A stretch of DNA of 64,000 nucleotides from Pseudomonas sp. ML2-2023-3 (GTDB lineage: Bacteria > Pseudomonadota > Gammaproteobacteria > Pseudomonadales > Pseudomonadaceae), in assembly GCF_037055275.1 (NCBI RefSeq), contig NZ_CP146343.1, positions 4,834,001 to 4,898,000 on the forward strand. Reading direction: 5' to 3'. Under the pieces are notes generated by a model. The model did not search any database, had not been told where the DNA came from, and worked only from the letters and a program-made list of their open reading frames with translations. Positions 27,415-35,797 of this stretch are shown in pieces. Positions within the stretch are counted from its first letter, which is position 1; every line of letters starts with the position of its first letter. A program made the translations under genes and the position numbers.

Positions 27415-28097
27415 GTAAGGCTCCGGGTGATTGCACTCAACAGTTGCTCTTCATCCAATAAACGCAGACTGCGGGTTTTCCACTGCAGCACTCCCCGGGT
27501 GTATTTGGCGCTGGCATGCCCGCCAGAGACTGACGCTGCGTTGATGTCACCCTCGGCGATATTGTGGATGCCATCCACTTCATCCACCGGCAGCACGACC
27601 GCTCCGCCGTGGGCCGCCACAATCAACATGCGCGGCATGACCCGCAGCGATGTTGCACCGGGCACTCCCGGGTCGAGCCCCAACAGCTCAACCAGTGACA
27701 GGCACGGCACCAGGGTGCCGCGCACATTCGCCACACCGCGCAAGGCGCTGGAGCGCTGGTGAGGCAAGGAGTGGATCGACTGCATCGGCGCGACTTCATC
27801 CAGACACCGCGTGACCAGCGCCAGCCATTCATCGCCCAAACGAAAAATCACCAGCGAGCAGGTCGCCACTTTCTGCTCATGCCCCTGGGAGGCCTGTATT
27901 TCCTGGCTCTCGTGCTCAAAGGCGTAGCGATCCAGCAAACGGGTCGCAGCACTCGAATACACGGCGCAGTTACGGCAATGGATATGCTGGGGCAACACCG
28001 TACAGCTCTTGTCACCGTAGATACCAATGCGGTTCCAGCAGTCATCGATAGCCTGCGCTTCGGAGTGGATCAAGCTCTGTGCGGCTAAAGTGCTCAT
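27411..28097 (-). CDS. wspD: WspD, CheW-like adaptor with N-terminal Cys cluster
   Basis: A 228-residue CheW-like scaffold that couples receptor WspA to kinase WspE. The CheW domain covers about residues 75-225 (IFRLGDEWLALVTRCLDEVAPM, VRGTLVPCLSLVELLG, VLPVDEVDGIHNI). The N-terminal 75 residues contain four cysteines, C20, C32, C41 and C44, with two histidines between (HIHCRNC), in a WNRIG-x-YGD-x-SC context. This extension is seen in WspD-type adaptors and could bind a metal; I know of no demonstrated role. Overlaps wspC and wspE by 4 bases each. Confidence 0.93.
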   Translation of the reverse strand: MSTLAAQSLIHSEAQAIDDCWNRIGIYGDKSCTVLPQHIHCRNCAVYSSAATRLLDRYAFEHESQEIQASQGHEQKVATCSLVIFRLGDEWLALVTRCLDEVAPMQSIHSLPHQRSSALRGVANVRGTLVPCLSLVELLGLDPGVPGATSLRVMPRMLIVAAHGGAVVLPVDEVDGIHNIAEGDINAASVSGGHASAKYTRGVLQWKTRSLRLLDEEQLLSAITRSLT

Positions 28098-29368
28098 TGT
28101 TTACGCTCACTTTGGGCCGAACGCCCGTTACGGGCAGCGCGCTCGTTCAAGCGCTGAGCGCCTGCCGTATCGCCTTGCGAAGCCAGCAGGGCCGCCAGAT
28201 GGGCCAATGCCTGCGAATGCTGGGGTTCCAGGTACAGCGCCTTGCGATAAAAAACCTGGGCCTCGGCCGTCTGGCCCTGAACATCACTGAGCAGGCCCAG
28301 CCAGTAAAAGACTTCTGCCTGCGGGTCATGGCGCTGCAAGAACTGCTCGCAGACCGCACGGGCCTCTGTGCTTTTACCTTCGTTGGCCAGGGTGGCGATC
28401 CGCTCCAGCAAAACCATCGGATCTTCAGCCGTCGAAGGGGCTTTTGGCGCCGCATGGGCCTGGGGCCTCGGCGCAAAGGGTCGGTTGGCCGGTGGAGGCA
28501 ACGGGGTTGGTGGCTGGGGGCGCATCAGCGGTTTGAACTCTGCCAGTACAGGACGAGCCGCAGGAGCAGGTTCGTGGCTGTGGCAAAAGGCAAACGACTG
28601 TGGCGCACCGATCGAACGCATGCCCAAGCGGCTGAGCAGGCTGCCCTCGGCCGGGCCAATAAACAAAACGCCGTCCTCACAGGTCAGACGCTTGAGCACA
28701 TCCAGTGCTTTCTGCTGGGTTTTAAGATCAAAGTAGATCAAGAGGTTGCGGCAGAACACAAAGTCATAAGGCGCATGACTGCCTGCCAGCGCCGGGTCCA
28801 GCAAGTTGGCGACAGTGAAGCGGACCTGTTCGCAGACCCGCCCGGACAGTTGATAACCGTCAGTCTCAAGGCTGAAGTAGCGCTCGCGAAAATCAGTTTG
28901 CTGACCACGAAAAGAGTTTTTGCCATACAGGGCAGTCTGGGCCCTTTGGACTGAAAGCGGGCTGACATCCAGCGCTTCGACTTTAAATTGATGCGCAGCA
29001 AAACCGGCATCGAACAGCGCCATTGCAATCGAATACGGCTCTTCGCCGGTCGAACACGGCACGCTCAGGATTCGCAGGGCGCGCCGATTGCCGATTTGGG
29101 CCAGGCGCTGTCTGGCCAGGCGTCCCAGCGTGACAAAGGACTCGGGATAACGAAAAAACCAGGTTTCGGGCACGATCACGGATTCGATCAGGGCCTGCTG
29201 TTCATCCTGGGAGCTGAGCAGGTGCTGCCAGTAGCGATCGTTGTCGACCATGTGCAGCGCAATGCAACGCTGGCGAACGGCACGTTCAATAATGGCCGGA
29301 CCGACCGAAGCCACATCCAGGCCGATTCGCTGCTTCAGAAAATCGAAAAAGCGTTGATCGGTACTCAT
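28094..29368 (-). CDS. wspC: WspC, CheR-type methyltransferase with TPR
   Basis: A 424-residue chemoreceptor methyltransferase. CheR domain 1-270: N-terminal helical part, then SAM-binding CSTGEEPYSIAMALFDAG and FVFCRNLLIYFD. After a Pro/Ala-rich linker (about 275-320) a tetratricopeptide region follows (AEVFYWLGLLSDVQGQTAEAQVFYRKAL and LAHLAALLASQGD), as described for WspC. It methylates WspA and so keeps the pathway active, opposing WspF. Overlaps wspB and wspD by 4 bases. Confidence 0.94.
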   Translation of the reverse strand: MSTDQRFFDFLKQRIGLDVASVGPAIIERAVRQRCIALHMVDNDRYWQHLLSSQDEQQALIESVIVPETWFFRYPESFVTLGRLARQRLAQIGNRRALRILSVPCSTGEEPYSIAMALFDAGFAAHQFKVEALDVSPLSVQRAQTALYGKNSFRGQQTDFRERYFSLETDGYQLSGRVCEQVRFTVANLLDPALAGSHAPYDFVFCRNLLIYFDLKTQQKALDVLKRLTCEDGVLFIGPAEGSLLSRLGMRSIGAPQSFAFCHSHEPAPAARPVLAEFKPLMRPQPPTPLPPPANRPFAPRPQAHAAPKAPSTAEDPMVLLERIATLANEGKSTEARAVCEQFLQRHDPQAEVFYWLGLLSDVQGQTAEAQVFYRKALYLEPQHSQALAHLAALLASQGDTAGAQRLNERAARNGRSAQSERKQ

Positions 29369-29880
29369 GGGCTCACCTGCGCGCAGGCATCATCTTCACC
29401 TTGGGCAAAAAGCAACGCATACACCGCCGGGCTCAGCAACTCATCGACGCTCAACCACTGCAACAGCCCCGCTTCGTCTTTGCGCACGGGCCCCAGATAA
29501 GGCGCATCGCAGTTATCGATGCAATAGGGCTGAAACTCTGCGGGATCACAGCGCAAGGTATCGCTGGCCTGCTCAAGCAGCAGACCGAGCAATTGCCCGC
29601 GATAGTTGACCAGCACCAAACGGGTGCTGGTGCGGGCCACGGCGTCGGTGCCAAACGTCATGGCGCTGATATCGATCACCGGAATCATTCGGTCACGGTG
29701 AGCGAACACCCCGGCCACCCACGCAGGGGCATGGGCAATGGGCTTGAGCGGCAAGCGCGGCAGCACCTCGACGACATCGGTGGCGGCCAGGGCATAGCGC
29801 TCGTTGCCAATGTAAAACACCAGAAACAGGCGTTGCTTGGGCACCTTCGCGCCCGCGTGCTTGGCTAGAGGCTCGCTCAT
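29365..29880 (-). CDS. wspB: WspB, CheW-like adaptor
   Basis: A 171-residue single-domain CheW-like adaptor: FLVFYIGNERYALAATDVVEVLP at the N-terminus, GVFAHRDRMIPVIDIS in the middle and LLLEQASDTLRCDPAEFQ later. Together with WspD it links WspA to WspE; WspB and WspD are reported to have distinct roles in localising the receptor. The gene follows wspA with a one-base overlap of stop and start (TGATG) and overlaps wspC by 4 bases. Confidence 0.94.
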   Translation of the reverse strand: MSEPLAKHAGAKVPKQRLFLVFYIGNERYALAATDVVEVLPRLPLKPIAHAPAWVAGVFAHRDRMIPVIDISAMTFGTDAVARTSTRLVLVNYRGQLLGLLLEQASDTLRCDPAEFQPYCIDNCDAPYLGPVRKDEAGLLQWLSVDELLSPAVYALLFAQGEDDACAQVSP

Positions 29881-31502
29881 CAGACTTTGAAGCGCGAAAC
29901 GCCGCTGCGCAGCCCGACGGCAACCTGACTGAGTTCGTCGATCGCAAAGCTGGCCTGGCGCAAGGACTCGACGGTCTGGCTGCTGGCATCACCCAGTTGT
30001 ACCAGCGCGAGGTTGATCTGCTCGGCACCCGTGGCCTGAGCCTGCATGCCCTCATTGACCATCAGCACACGCGGCGCAAGGGCCTGGACCTGATGGATGA
30101 TTTGCGACAATTGCTCGCCCACCTGCTGCACCTCGGACATGCCGCGACGCACCTCTTCAGAAAACTTGTCCATGCCCATCACGCCTGCAGAGACCGCCGA
30201 CTGAATTTCGCGCACCATCTGCTCGATATCGTAAGTGGCCACAGCGGTCTGGTCAGCCAAACGCCGGACTTCCGTGGCGACCACGGCGAAACCACGGCCA
30301 TATTCACCGGCTTTTTCAGCTTCGATGGCGGCGTTGAGCGACAACAGGTTGGTCTGGTCGGCCACTTTGACGATGGTCACGACCACCTGATTAATGTTGC
30401 CGGCCTTCTCGTTGAGGATGGCCAGCTTGGCATTGACCAGATCGGCGGCGCCCATGACCGAGTGCATGGTTTCTTCCATGCGGGCCAGGCCTTGCTGCCC
30501 GGAACCGGCCAGTATCGAAGCCTGATCCGCTGCCGAAGTCACTTCGGTCATGGTGCGCACCAGGTCACGGGACGTGGCTGCAATTTCACGGGACGTGGCG
30601 CCGATCTCGGTAGTGGTCGCAGCGGTCTCAGTGGCCGTGGCCTGTTGCTGCTTGGAGGTGGCGGCGATTTCAGTGACCGAGGTGGTGACCTGCACCGAAG
30701 AGCGCTGGGCTTGGGATACCAGCGAAGTCAGCTCCGCCATCATGTCGTTAAAGCCGGTTTCAACTGCACCGAACTCGTCCTTGCGCTCCAGGTTCAAGCG
30801 CGAGCTCAAGTCACCGGAGCGCATGACTTCGAGAATCGAAACGATGCGCTGCATCGGCGACATGATCGCCTGCAGCAACAGGAAGCCACACAGCGCCGCG
30901 GCCAGTACGGCAATCACCAGCGAAACAATCATGCTGATCTTGGCAGTCATTACCGCTTGACCAATGTTGTCGGTTGCAAGAACAGCGGACTCGCGATTGC
31001 CATCGATAATATCGTTGAGGGCCTTGCGTCCAGCCATCCAGGCCGGGGCAAGTTCCTCGCCAAGCACCTTGTGGGCCTGTGCAAAGTCCTTGTTCTGATA
31101 CAGGTCCAGAACCTTCGCCAACACCAGGCCGTATTCCTCATGAAGACGTACGAAGCTCTCGTAGTGAGCGTTGTCGTCACCTTCAAAAATGGTGCTGCGA
31201 TAGTTCTTCAGTTCCCTGTTCAAGCGGTCTTCGTAATTGGCGTACAGCTTTTGGTCTTCGTTGGTCAGATCACGCTGGTTGAGCGAACCCACCAGTTCCA
31301 GGGTCAAGACATAGCTGTCGACCCAGGCACTGCGAATCATCGAGCTGTAATAAACCCCGGGGATCGAGTCGGTTTGCACCTTCTCTTCGCTGCTTTGGAT
31401 TGAGAGCAGGCGCGAGTAAGACGCCACAACCATCAGCAACATAATGGCGATGATTACAGCAAAGCTCGCCAAGATGCGTTGGCGTAACGTCCAGTTCTTC
31501 AC
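29880..31502 (-). CDS. wspA: WspA, surface-sensing methyl-accepting receptor
   Basis: A 540-residue membrane chemoreceptor. TM1 is at about residues 10-30 (ILASFAVIIAIMLLMVV), a four-helix periplasmic domain follows, TM2 is near MIVSLVIAVLAAALCGFLLLQ, then HAMP and a cytoplasmic signalling domain with the tip VVKVADQTNLLSLNAAIEAEKAGEYGRGF. In Pseudomonas WspA responds to surface contact and envelope stress rather than a soluble ligand. The GTG at 31502 is chosen as start: GAGG lies upstream and it gives MKNWTLRQRIL, the conserved beginning; the frame is open 54 bases further. First gene of the seven-gene operon. Confidence 0.94.
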   Translation of the reverse strand: MKNWTLRQRILASFAVIIAIMLLMVVASYSRLLSIQSSEEKVQTDSIPGVYYSSMIRSAWVDSYVLTLELVGSLNQRDLTNEDQKLYANYEDRLNRELKNYRSTIFEGDDNAHYESFVRLHEEYGLVLAKVLDLYQNKDFAQAHKVLGEELAPAWMAGRKALNDIIDGNRESAVLATDNIGQAVMTAKISMIVSLVIAVLAAALCGFLLLQAIMSPMQRIVSILEVMRSGDLSSRLNLERKDEFGAVETGFNDMMAELTSLVSQAQRSSVQVTTSVTEIAATSKQQQATATETAATTTEIGATSREIAATSRDLVRTMTEVTSAADQASILAGSGQQGLARMEETMHSVMGAADLVNAKLAILNEKAGNINQVVVTIVKVADQTNLLSLNAAIEAEKAGEYGRGFAVVATEVRRLADQTAVATYDIEQMVREIQSAVSAGVMGMDKFSEEVRRGMSEVQQVGEQLSQIIHQVQALAPRVLMVNEGMQAQATGAEQINLALVQLGDASSQTVESLRQASFAIDELSQVAVGLRSGVSRFKV

Positions 31503-31656
31503 AGTCGATCCTCGGGAGCCATTCAAATGAAGGCGAGTATAGCCGAGGGTACGCAAGGATTCGTACAGACGTTGAGACAGATCTCACAGCAACAAACAAA
31601 AAAGCCTACGCATAAAAACAGACTAAATAAGTAGGAGATCACAAATTGTGCTCAAT
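31503..31656 (-). promoter_or_regulatory. wsp operon upstream region
   Basis: About 150 bases between wspA and a REPIN. A TATACT at 31541-31536 (minus strand) is a good -10 hexamer, 34 bases before the GTG; no clear -35 box is found 16-18 bases further up. This is the only place where a promoter for the wsp genes can lie. Confidence 0.4.
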
Positions 31657-31745
31657 CTGTGGGAGCGGGCTTGCTCGCGATTCAGGCGACGCGGTGGATC
31701 TGGCAAACCGCGTTGCTTTCATCGCGAGCAAGCCCGCTCCCACAG
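31657..31745. repeat. REPIN (family A)
   Basis: CTGTGGGAGCGGGCTTGCTCGCGAT and its inverse complement ATCGCGAGCAAGCCCGCTCCCACAG (read in parts) at either end of an 89-base element, with a variable centre. A textbook Pseudomonas REP doublet, between wspA and the phosphatase gene. Confidence 0.93.
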
Positions 31746-31780
31746 GTCAGGTGTCACTCATACAATCCGGGGGTTGCCAG

Positions 31781-33451
31781 TCAAAACATCAGGGCATTGG
31801 TCAGGTCACCCATCGGCGTCTGTCCGCGCGCTTTCATTGCATCGTCACGCTGTTTGAGCCCATCAAGGACTTCCAGCCCGTGCACGCGGGTGATCAGGCG
31901 AAGGATCGAAGCAGTGTCATACACCGTGTGATCCACCGTCCTCTTGCGTGCGAAGGGTGATACCACCAAGGCAGGAATTCGCGTACCCGGCCCCCAACGG
32001 TCCCCCTTGGGCGGTGCAACGTGATCCCACCAGCCACCGTTCTCGTCCACCGTGAGCACTACCACCATGTTTTTCCATTGAGGGCTGTTACGCAGCACCT
32101 TGAGTGTGCGGTCGAGATGGCGATCACCGGCGGCCACATCGGCATAGCCCGCGTGCAGGTTGAGGTTGCCCTGGGGCTTGTAAAAGCTCACTGCGGGCAG
32201 TTTTCCGGCTTCGGCGTCGGCCAGAAAGCGGTTGGTGGTCGCCTCGTCGCCCAGGCCACCGTCGCGCAGCCGCTTGTTGCGCTCTGTCGGGTTGTGCGGG
32301 CCTTGTCGCTCAAAGTAGTTGAACGGCTGATGGTGGTACTGGAAGTTAGGGATCCTGGGGAGGCTTTCAGACCCTTTATACTGCTCCAGCGTGGCCTGCC
32401 AGGCGCCAGCGTACCAGGCCCAGTCGATGTTCTTTTTACTCAGCTTGTCGCCAATATGCTCGTGGCTTTGTGGCACCAGCACACTGGGCAGGTCGGGCTT
32501 GGCGTAGTCCGGTCGTTCAGGGTCGCGAATCCAGGTCGGCCAGTAGGGCGGGGCCATTGTGTTCACCGCGAAGCCGTCCGGCGTCAGGGCGCTGGGGCCG
32601 AACTGAGGAGCACCGGTCATGGCGCTGGCCGGGGACTTGCCCAGGGGTTTGAGGCGCGTGCCGGTGGGATCATCACCTTGCAACACCGCGATCTGGGCCT
32701 CGGCCACTGAGGTGTTCGCGTTGGGATAGAACGGCACGGTGGCGCTGATCAGGTACTGGTGGTTGAGAAACGAGCCACCAAAGGCGCCCTGGAAGAAGTT
32801 GTCACACAGCACGAACTCACGGGCAACGTCCCACAGACGCAGGGAATACTGGGACTGGGCGTAATAGCCCATGGTGAACCCACCGGAGTCTCCCCAGGCA
32901 ACGAACTGATCATTCTTGCCGTCATTGATCTGCATCTGGTTCTGATAGAACACGTGCCACAAGTCGCGGGTGATCAGGTTGAGCGGCAGGTCTTCCTGAT
33001 TCGGCCCCTTCAGGGCGAAGGGGGCATTGGGCAGGTTTTCCTGGAACTGCACACCTGGAGCATAGGTCACGCCATCGACCGTCTGCGGCCCCACTTGCAC
33101 CACCCCGCCCCAGGCTGGCGGCAAGGTCTGCAACAGGCTGCCATCGCGGTCGCGCTGCTGATAGTCGGCGGGCTTGAGTGCCGACAACGGTTTTTCTACA
33201 CCCGGAAAGTTGGCGAACAGGTTGTTGAAACTGCGGTTCTCGGCATAGATCACCACGATGGTCTTGACCTGTTCGTGGAGCTTTTTGTCCAGCTCGACCG
33301 GGGACAATGGCTGCGGATTGGTGGGAGCGTCGTGCTCAAAACCTCCACAAGCGCTCAAGGTGGCCGCTCCTGCGCCCAGTGCCGCAGCACCGGCCAGGAA
33401 ACGACGGCGGCTGCTATCGACCTGGAGAGCCTTGTCTTTCTCGTCACTCAT
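31781..33451 (-). CDS. Tat-exported acid phosphatase/phosphoesterase family protein
   Basis: A 556-residue member of the phosphoesterase family PF04185, which holds acid phosphatase AcpA and phospholipase C. The N-terminus has a twin-arginine signal (SSRRRFLAGAAALG) followed by TLSACGG, which could be a lipobox, so the enzyme is exported folded and may be lipidated. Active-site segments are VVIYAENRSFNNLF (the Glu-Asn pair binds metal and phosphate), NHQYLISAT, and VLTVDENGGWWDHVAPP near the C-terminus. The substrate is uncertain: acid phosphatase of the Burkholderia/Francisella AcpA type is the closest guess. Monocistronic, facing away from yebE. Confidence 0.82.
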   Translation of the reverse strand: MSDEKDKALQVDSSRRRFLAGAAALGAGAATLSACGGFEHDAPTNPQPLSPVELDKKLHEQVKTIVVIYAENRSFNNLFANFPGVEKPLSALKPADYQQRDRDGSLLQTLPPAWGGVVQVGPQTVDGVTYAPGVQFQENLPNAPFALKGPNQEDLPLNLITRDLWHVFYQNQMQINDGKNDQFVAWGDSGGFTMGYYAQSQYSLRLWDVAREFVLCDNFFQGAFGGSFLNHQYLISATVPFYPNANTSVAEAQIAVLQGDDPTGTRLKPLGKSPASAMTGAPQFGPSALTPDGFAVNTMAPPYWPTWIRDPERPDYAKPDLPSVLVPQSHEHIGDKLSKKNIDWAWYAGAWQATLEQYKGSESLPRIPNFQYHHQPFNYFERQGPHNPTERNKRLRDGGLGDEATTNRFLADAEAGKLPAVSFYKPQGNLNLHAGYADVAAGDRHLDRTLKVLRNSPQWKNMVVVLTVDENGGWWDHVAPPKGDRWGPGTRIPALVVSPFARKRTVDHTVYDTASILRLITRVHGLEVLDGLKQRDDAMKARGQTPMGDLTNALMF

Positions 33452-33576
33452 TACACATTCCTGATCAAGCGTAACAAAATGTTTCTTGCGGGCACGCTAT
33501 CAGGGGATTATGACGAGGAAGTGGCAACGGTTCGAAGAAAAGAACCACGAATTGGCTCGTGTGGTGTTTTCACACA

Positions 33577-33620
33577 TAAAAAACGCCCCGGACCATTGCG
33601 GACCGGGGCGCTGAAAAAAA
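33577..33620. terminator. Bidirectional terminator downstream of yebE-like gene
   Basis: AAAAAACGCCCCGG...CCGGGGCGCTGAAAAAAA: 8-base perfect stem (33584-33591 / 33603-33610) with an imperfect extension. It follows the gene ending at 33661 on the minus strand and lies upstream of the phosphatase gene. Confidence 0.8.
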
Positions 33621-33660
33621 CATGGGGTGAAGCCTGCCCCCATAGGGCTGCAGAAGGACT

Positions 33661-34379
33661 TTAGCTGCTCGCCTGCTTGACCTGAGCTTCGAGCTCAAGC
33701 TTGAGGCCCGGGTCAAGCTTGAGCTGTTTGGCCAGTTCTTCCAGGTAGGCACGCTCCATGAAGTGCTCTTCATCCACCAGGATCAGGCTGGCGATATACA
33801 TTTCGGCGGCTATTTCCGGGGTGCTGGCAGCACTGGCCACTTCGGCCGGGTCCAGGGGTTTGTTCAGCTCGGCCTGCAGCCATTGCCGCAGTGCAGGGTC
33901 GCCGTTGAGTTTGCTGAGTTCGCCCTCGATCAACTGGTGCTCGCGCTCATCCACATGACCATCGGCCTTGGCGGCCGCTACCAGGGCTTTGAGAATCGCC
34001 TGGCTGTGTTGCTCAACCTGTGGCGCCGGTACTCGGTCAATGGTTTGCGGCTCGGTTTGCGGTGCAGTGCCCTGGCTGGCCTGCCAGTTGCCGTAGGCCT
34101 TGTAGGCCAGCACGCCCAGCGCGGCCAGACCGCCGTAAGTCAGAGCTTGCCCGCCATATTTGCGCGCACTCTTGTTACCCAGCAGCAGGCCCAGTGCACT
34201 GGCCGCCAGTGCGCCGCCACCGGCACCTGAAAGCAAGCCGCCCAGCCCACCGCCCCCCCCAGCAGCCCGCCCAACCCACCTTTTCCGGCACTGGAAGCGT
34301 TGCCTTGAGCGCCGGCTTTCTTCTCCAGCATTTGCTGGCCGGATTTCAGTAACTGATCAAGCAATCCACGGGTACTCAT
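33661..34379 (-). pseudogene. yebE: YebE/TerB-like inner-membrane protein, split by a frameshift in a C8 tract
   Basis: Two overlapping frames together make one typical YebE (DUF533, tellurite-resistance TerB-like fold) protein. Frame 1 starts at ATG 34379 with MSTRGLLDQLLKSGQQML and runs into the Gly-rich segment GKGGLGGLLGG; frame 2 carries on with GLGGLLSGAGGG, one predicted membrane helix (LTYGGLAALGVLAYKAY) and the C-terminal TerB-like helices (ILKALVAAAKADGHVDEREHQLI, MYIASLILVDEEHFMERAYLEEL). The join lies at eight Cs at 34253-34260 (Gs on the coding strand); one extra G would restore a 239-residue protein. Function of the family is unknown. Whether this is a true mutation, a slippage site or a sequence error cannot be decided here. 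Confidence 0.8.
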
Positions 34380-34459
34380 ACGCAGCCTCTCGCAACAGGG
34401 TTCAAGGGAAGCCACAAAGCCCGCCAAACAGGCGGGCTTGTGGTGGAAACAGACGCGTT

Positions 34460-35566
34460 TCAGTCACGCAAGTCAGACTCATGAATCGGTTGGTCACGGT
34501 GGGTGGCACGCTGGTACTGGGCAGGCCACGTGGCCTTTTTGCCACCCAGGTCATCATCGGCGTGCAACGGCCAATACGGATCACGCAACAGCTCGCGAGC
34601 CAGCAGAATCAGATTGGCCTGACCGGTGCGCAGAATATGTTCGGCCTGAGCAGGCTCGGTGATCATCCCCACCGTGCCGGTGGCGATGCAGGCCTCTTTG
34701 CGCACGCGCTCGGCAAAACGGGTCTGGTAACCCGGCCCCACCGGAATTTCGGCATTGGCCGCCGTTCCGCCTGAGGAGACGTCGATCAGGTCGACACCCA
34801 ACGCCTTGAGGCGTCGTGCCAGCTCAACGGTTTCGTCGGGGTTCCAGCCGTCTTCGACCCAGTCGGTGGCCGACACTCGCACAAACAGCGGCAACTCTTG
34901 TGGCCACACCCCGCGCACGGCCTCGGTGACTTCCAGCACCAGGCGAATGCGGTTTTCGAAGGAGCCACCGTACTGGTCTCGCCGCTGATTGCTCAGTGGC
35001 GAAAGGAATTGATGCAACAGGTAGCCGTGGGCAGCGTGCACCTCAACCACCGAAAAGCCCGCTTCCAGCGCCCGCTTGGCGGCATCGACGAAAGCCTGGA
35101 TCACATCCTGTATCTGGGCTTCGTCCAATTGTGTCGGCGCGGTGTGTTGCGGATCGAAGGCAATCGGTGAAGGCCCGACGGGCACCCAGCCGCCCTCCTC
35201 CACTTTGACGCTGCCATGCTTGCCCAGCCACGGACGATGGGTACTGGCCTTGCGCCCGGCATGGGCCAACTGAATACCGGCCACCGCACCTTGTGCCCGA
35301 ATAAAGCGGGTGATGCGCTGCAGGGGTTCGATCTGTTCGTCGTTCCACAAGCCAAGGTCCTGGGCGGTGATTCGCCCTTCAGGGCTTACGGCGGTGGCTT
35401 CGGTAAAAATCAGTCCGGCGCCGCCTACGGCACGGCTGCCCAGATGGACCAGATGCCAGTCATTGGCCAGTCCGTCGACACTGGAGTACTGGCACATGGG
35501 AGAGACCGCAATGCGGTTAAGAAGGGTCAGTTGTCGCAGAGTGTAGGGCTCGAGCAGCAGACTCAT
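34460..35566 (-). CDS. Old Yellow Enzyme-family NADPH:flavin ene-reductase (XenA/YqjM-like)
   Basis: A 368-residue FMN oxidoreductase of the OYE class that includes XenA of P. putida and YqjM of Bacillus. These enzymes reduce activated double bonds and xenobiotics such as nitro-esters with NADPH. A TIM barrel is indicated by RIAVSPMCQYSSVDG (the Cys and Tyr at residues 24 and 26 that contact FMN and substrate in YqjM), HAGRKAS, EVHAAHGYLLHQFLSP (the substrate-binding His pair), FVRVSATDW and the phosphate-binding end LILLARELLRDPYWPLHA. Single gene; the natural substrate is not known. Confidence 0.85.
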   Translation of the reverse strand: MSLLLEPYTLRQLTLLNRIAVSPMCQYSSVDGLANDWHLVHLGSRAVGGAGLIFTEATAVSPEGRITAQDLGLWNDEQIEPLQRITRFIRAQGAVAGIQLAHAGRKASTHRPWLGKHGSVKVEEGGWVPVGPSPIAFDPQHTAPTQLDEAQIQDVIQAFVDAAKRALEAGFSVVEVHAAHGYLLHQFLSPLSNQRRDQYGGSFENRIRLVLEVTEAVRGVWPQELPLFVRVSATDWVEDGWNPDETVELARRLKALGVDLIDVSSGGTAANAEIPVGPGYQTRFAERVRKEACIATGTVGMITEPAQAEHILRTGQANLILLARELLRDPYWPLHADDDLGGKKATWPAQYQRATHRDQPIHESDLRD

Positions 35567-35691
35567 GGGTCACCTCTAATTCCAGTGGGTAGGCTCCAAG
35601 TACTTCTAGAGACTAGTCGACAACACTGGATGAGGGCGAGTTCAAATCGCACAGGGCAGGAGTAAATTTCCTGTGCGAGTAACCCGTTTTT

Positions 35692-35780
35692 TTGTGGGAG
35701 CGGGCTTGCTCGCGATACAAGCGCCGCGACCTGTCAGACAACCCGGAGAGATGTTATCGCGAGCAAGCCCGCTCCCACAA
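35692..35780. repeat. REPIN (family A)
   Basis: TTGTGGGAGCGGGCTTGCTC and GAGCAAGCCCGCTCCCACAA bound an 89-base element, same size and arms as the one at 31657-31745 but with a different centre. It lies between recJ and the ene-reductase gene. Confidence 0.93.
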
Positions 35781-35797
35781 AGGGGGGACTGGAGGTA

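Noticed and set aside
26146..27762. A 538-codon open frame antisense to wspE and wspD
   Set aside because: Composition and placement are those of shadow frames; the opposite strand carries clear CheA/CheW domains.
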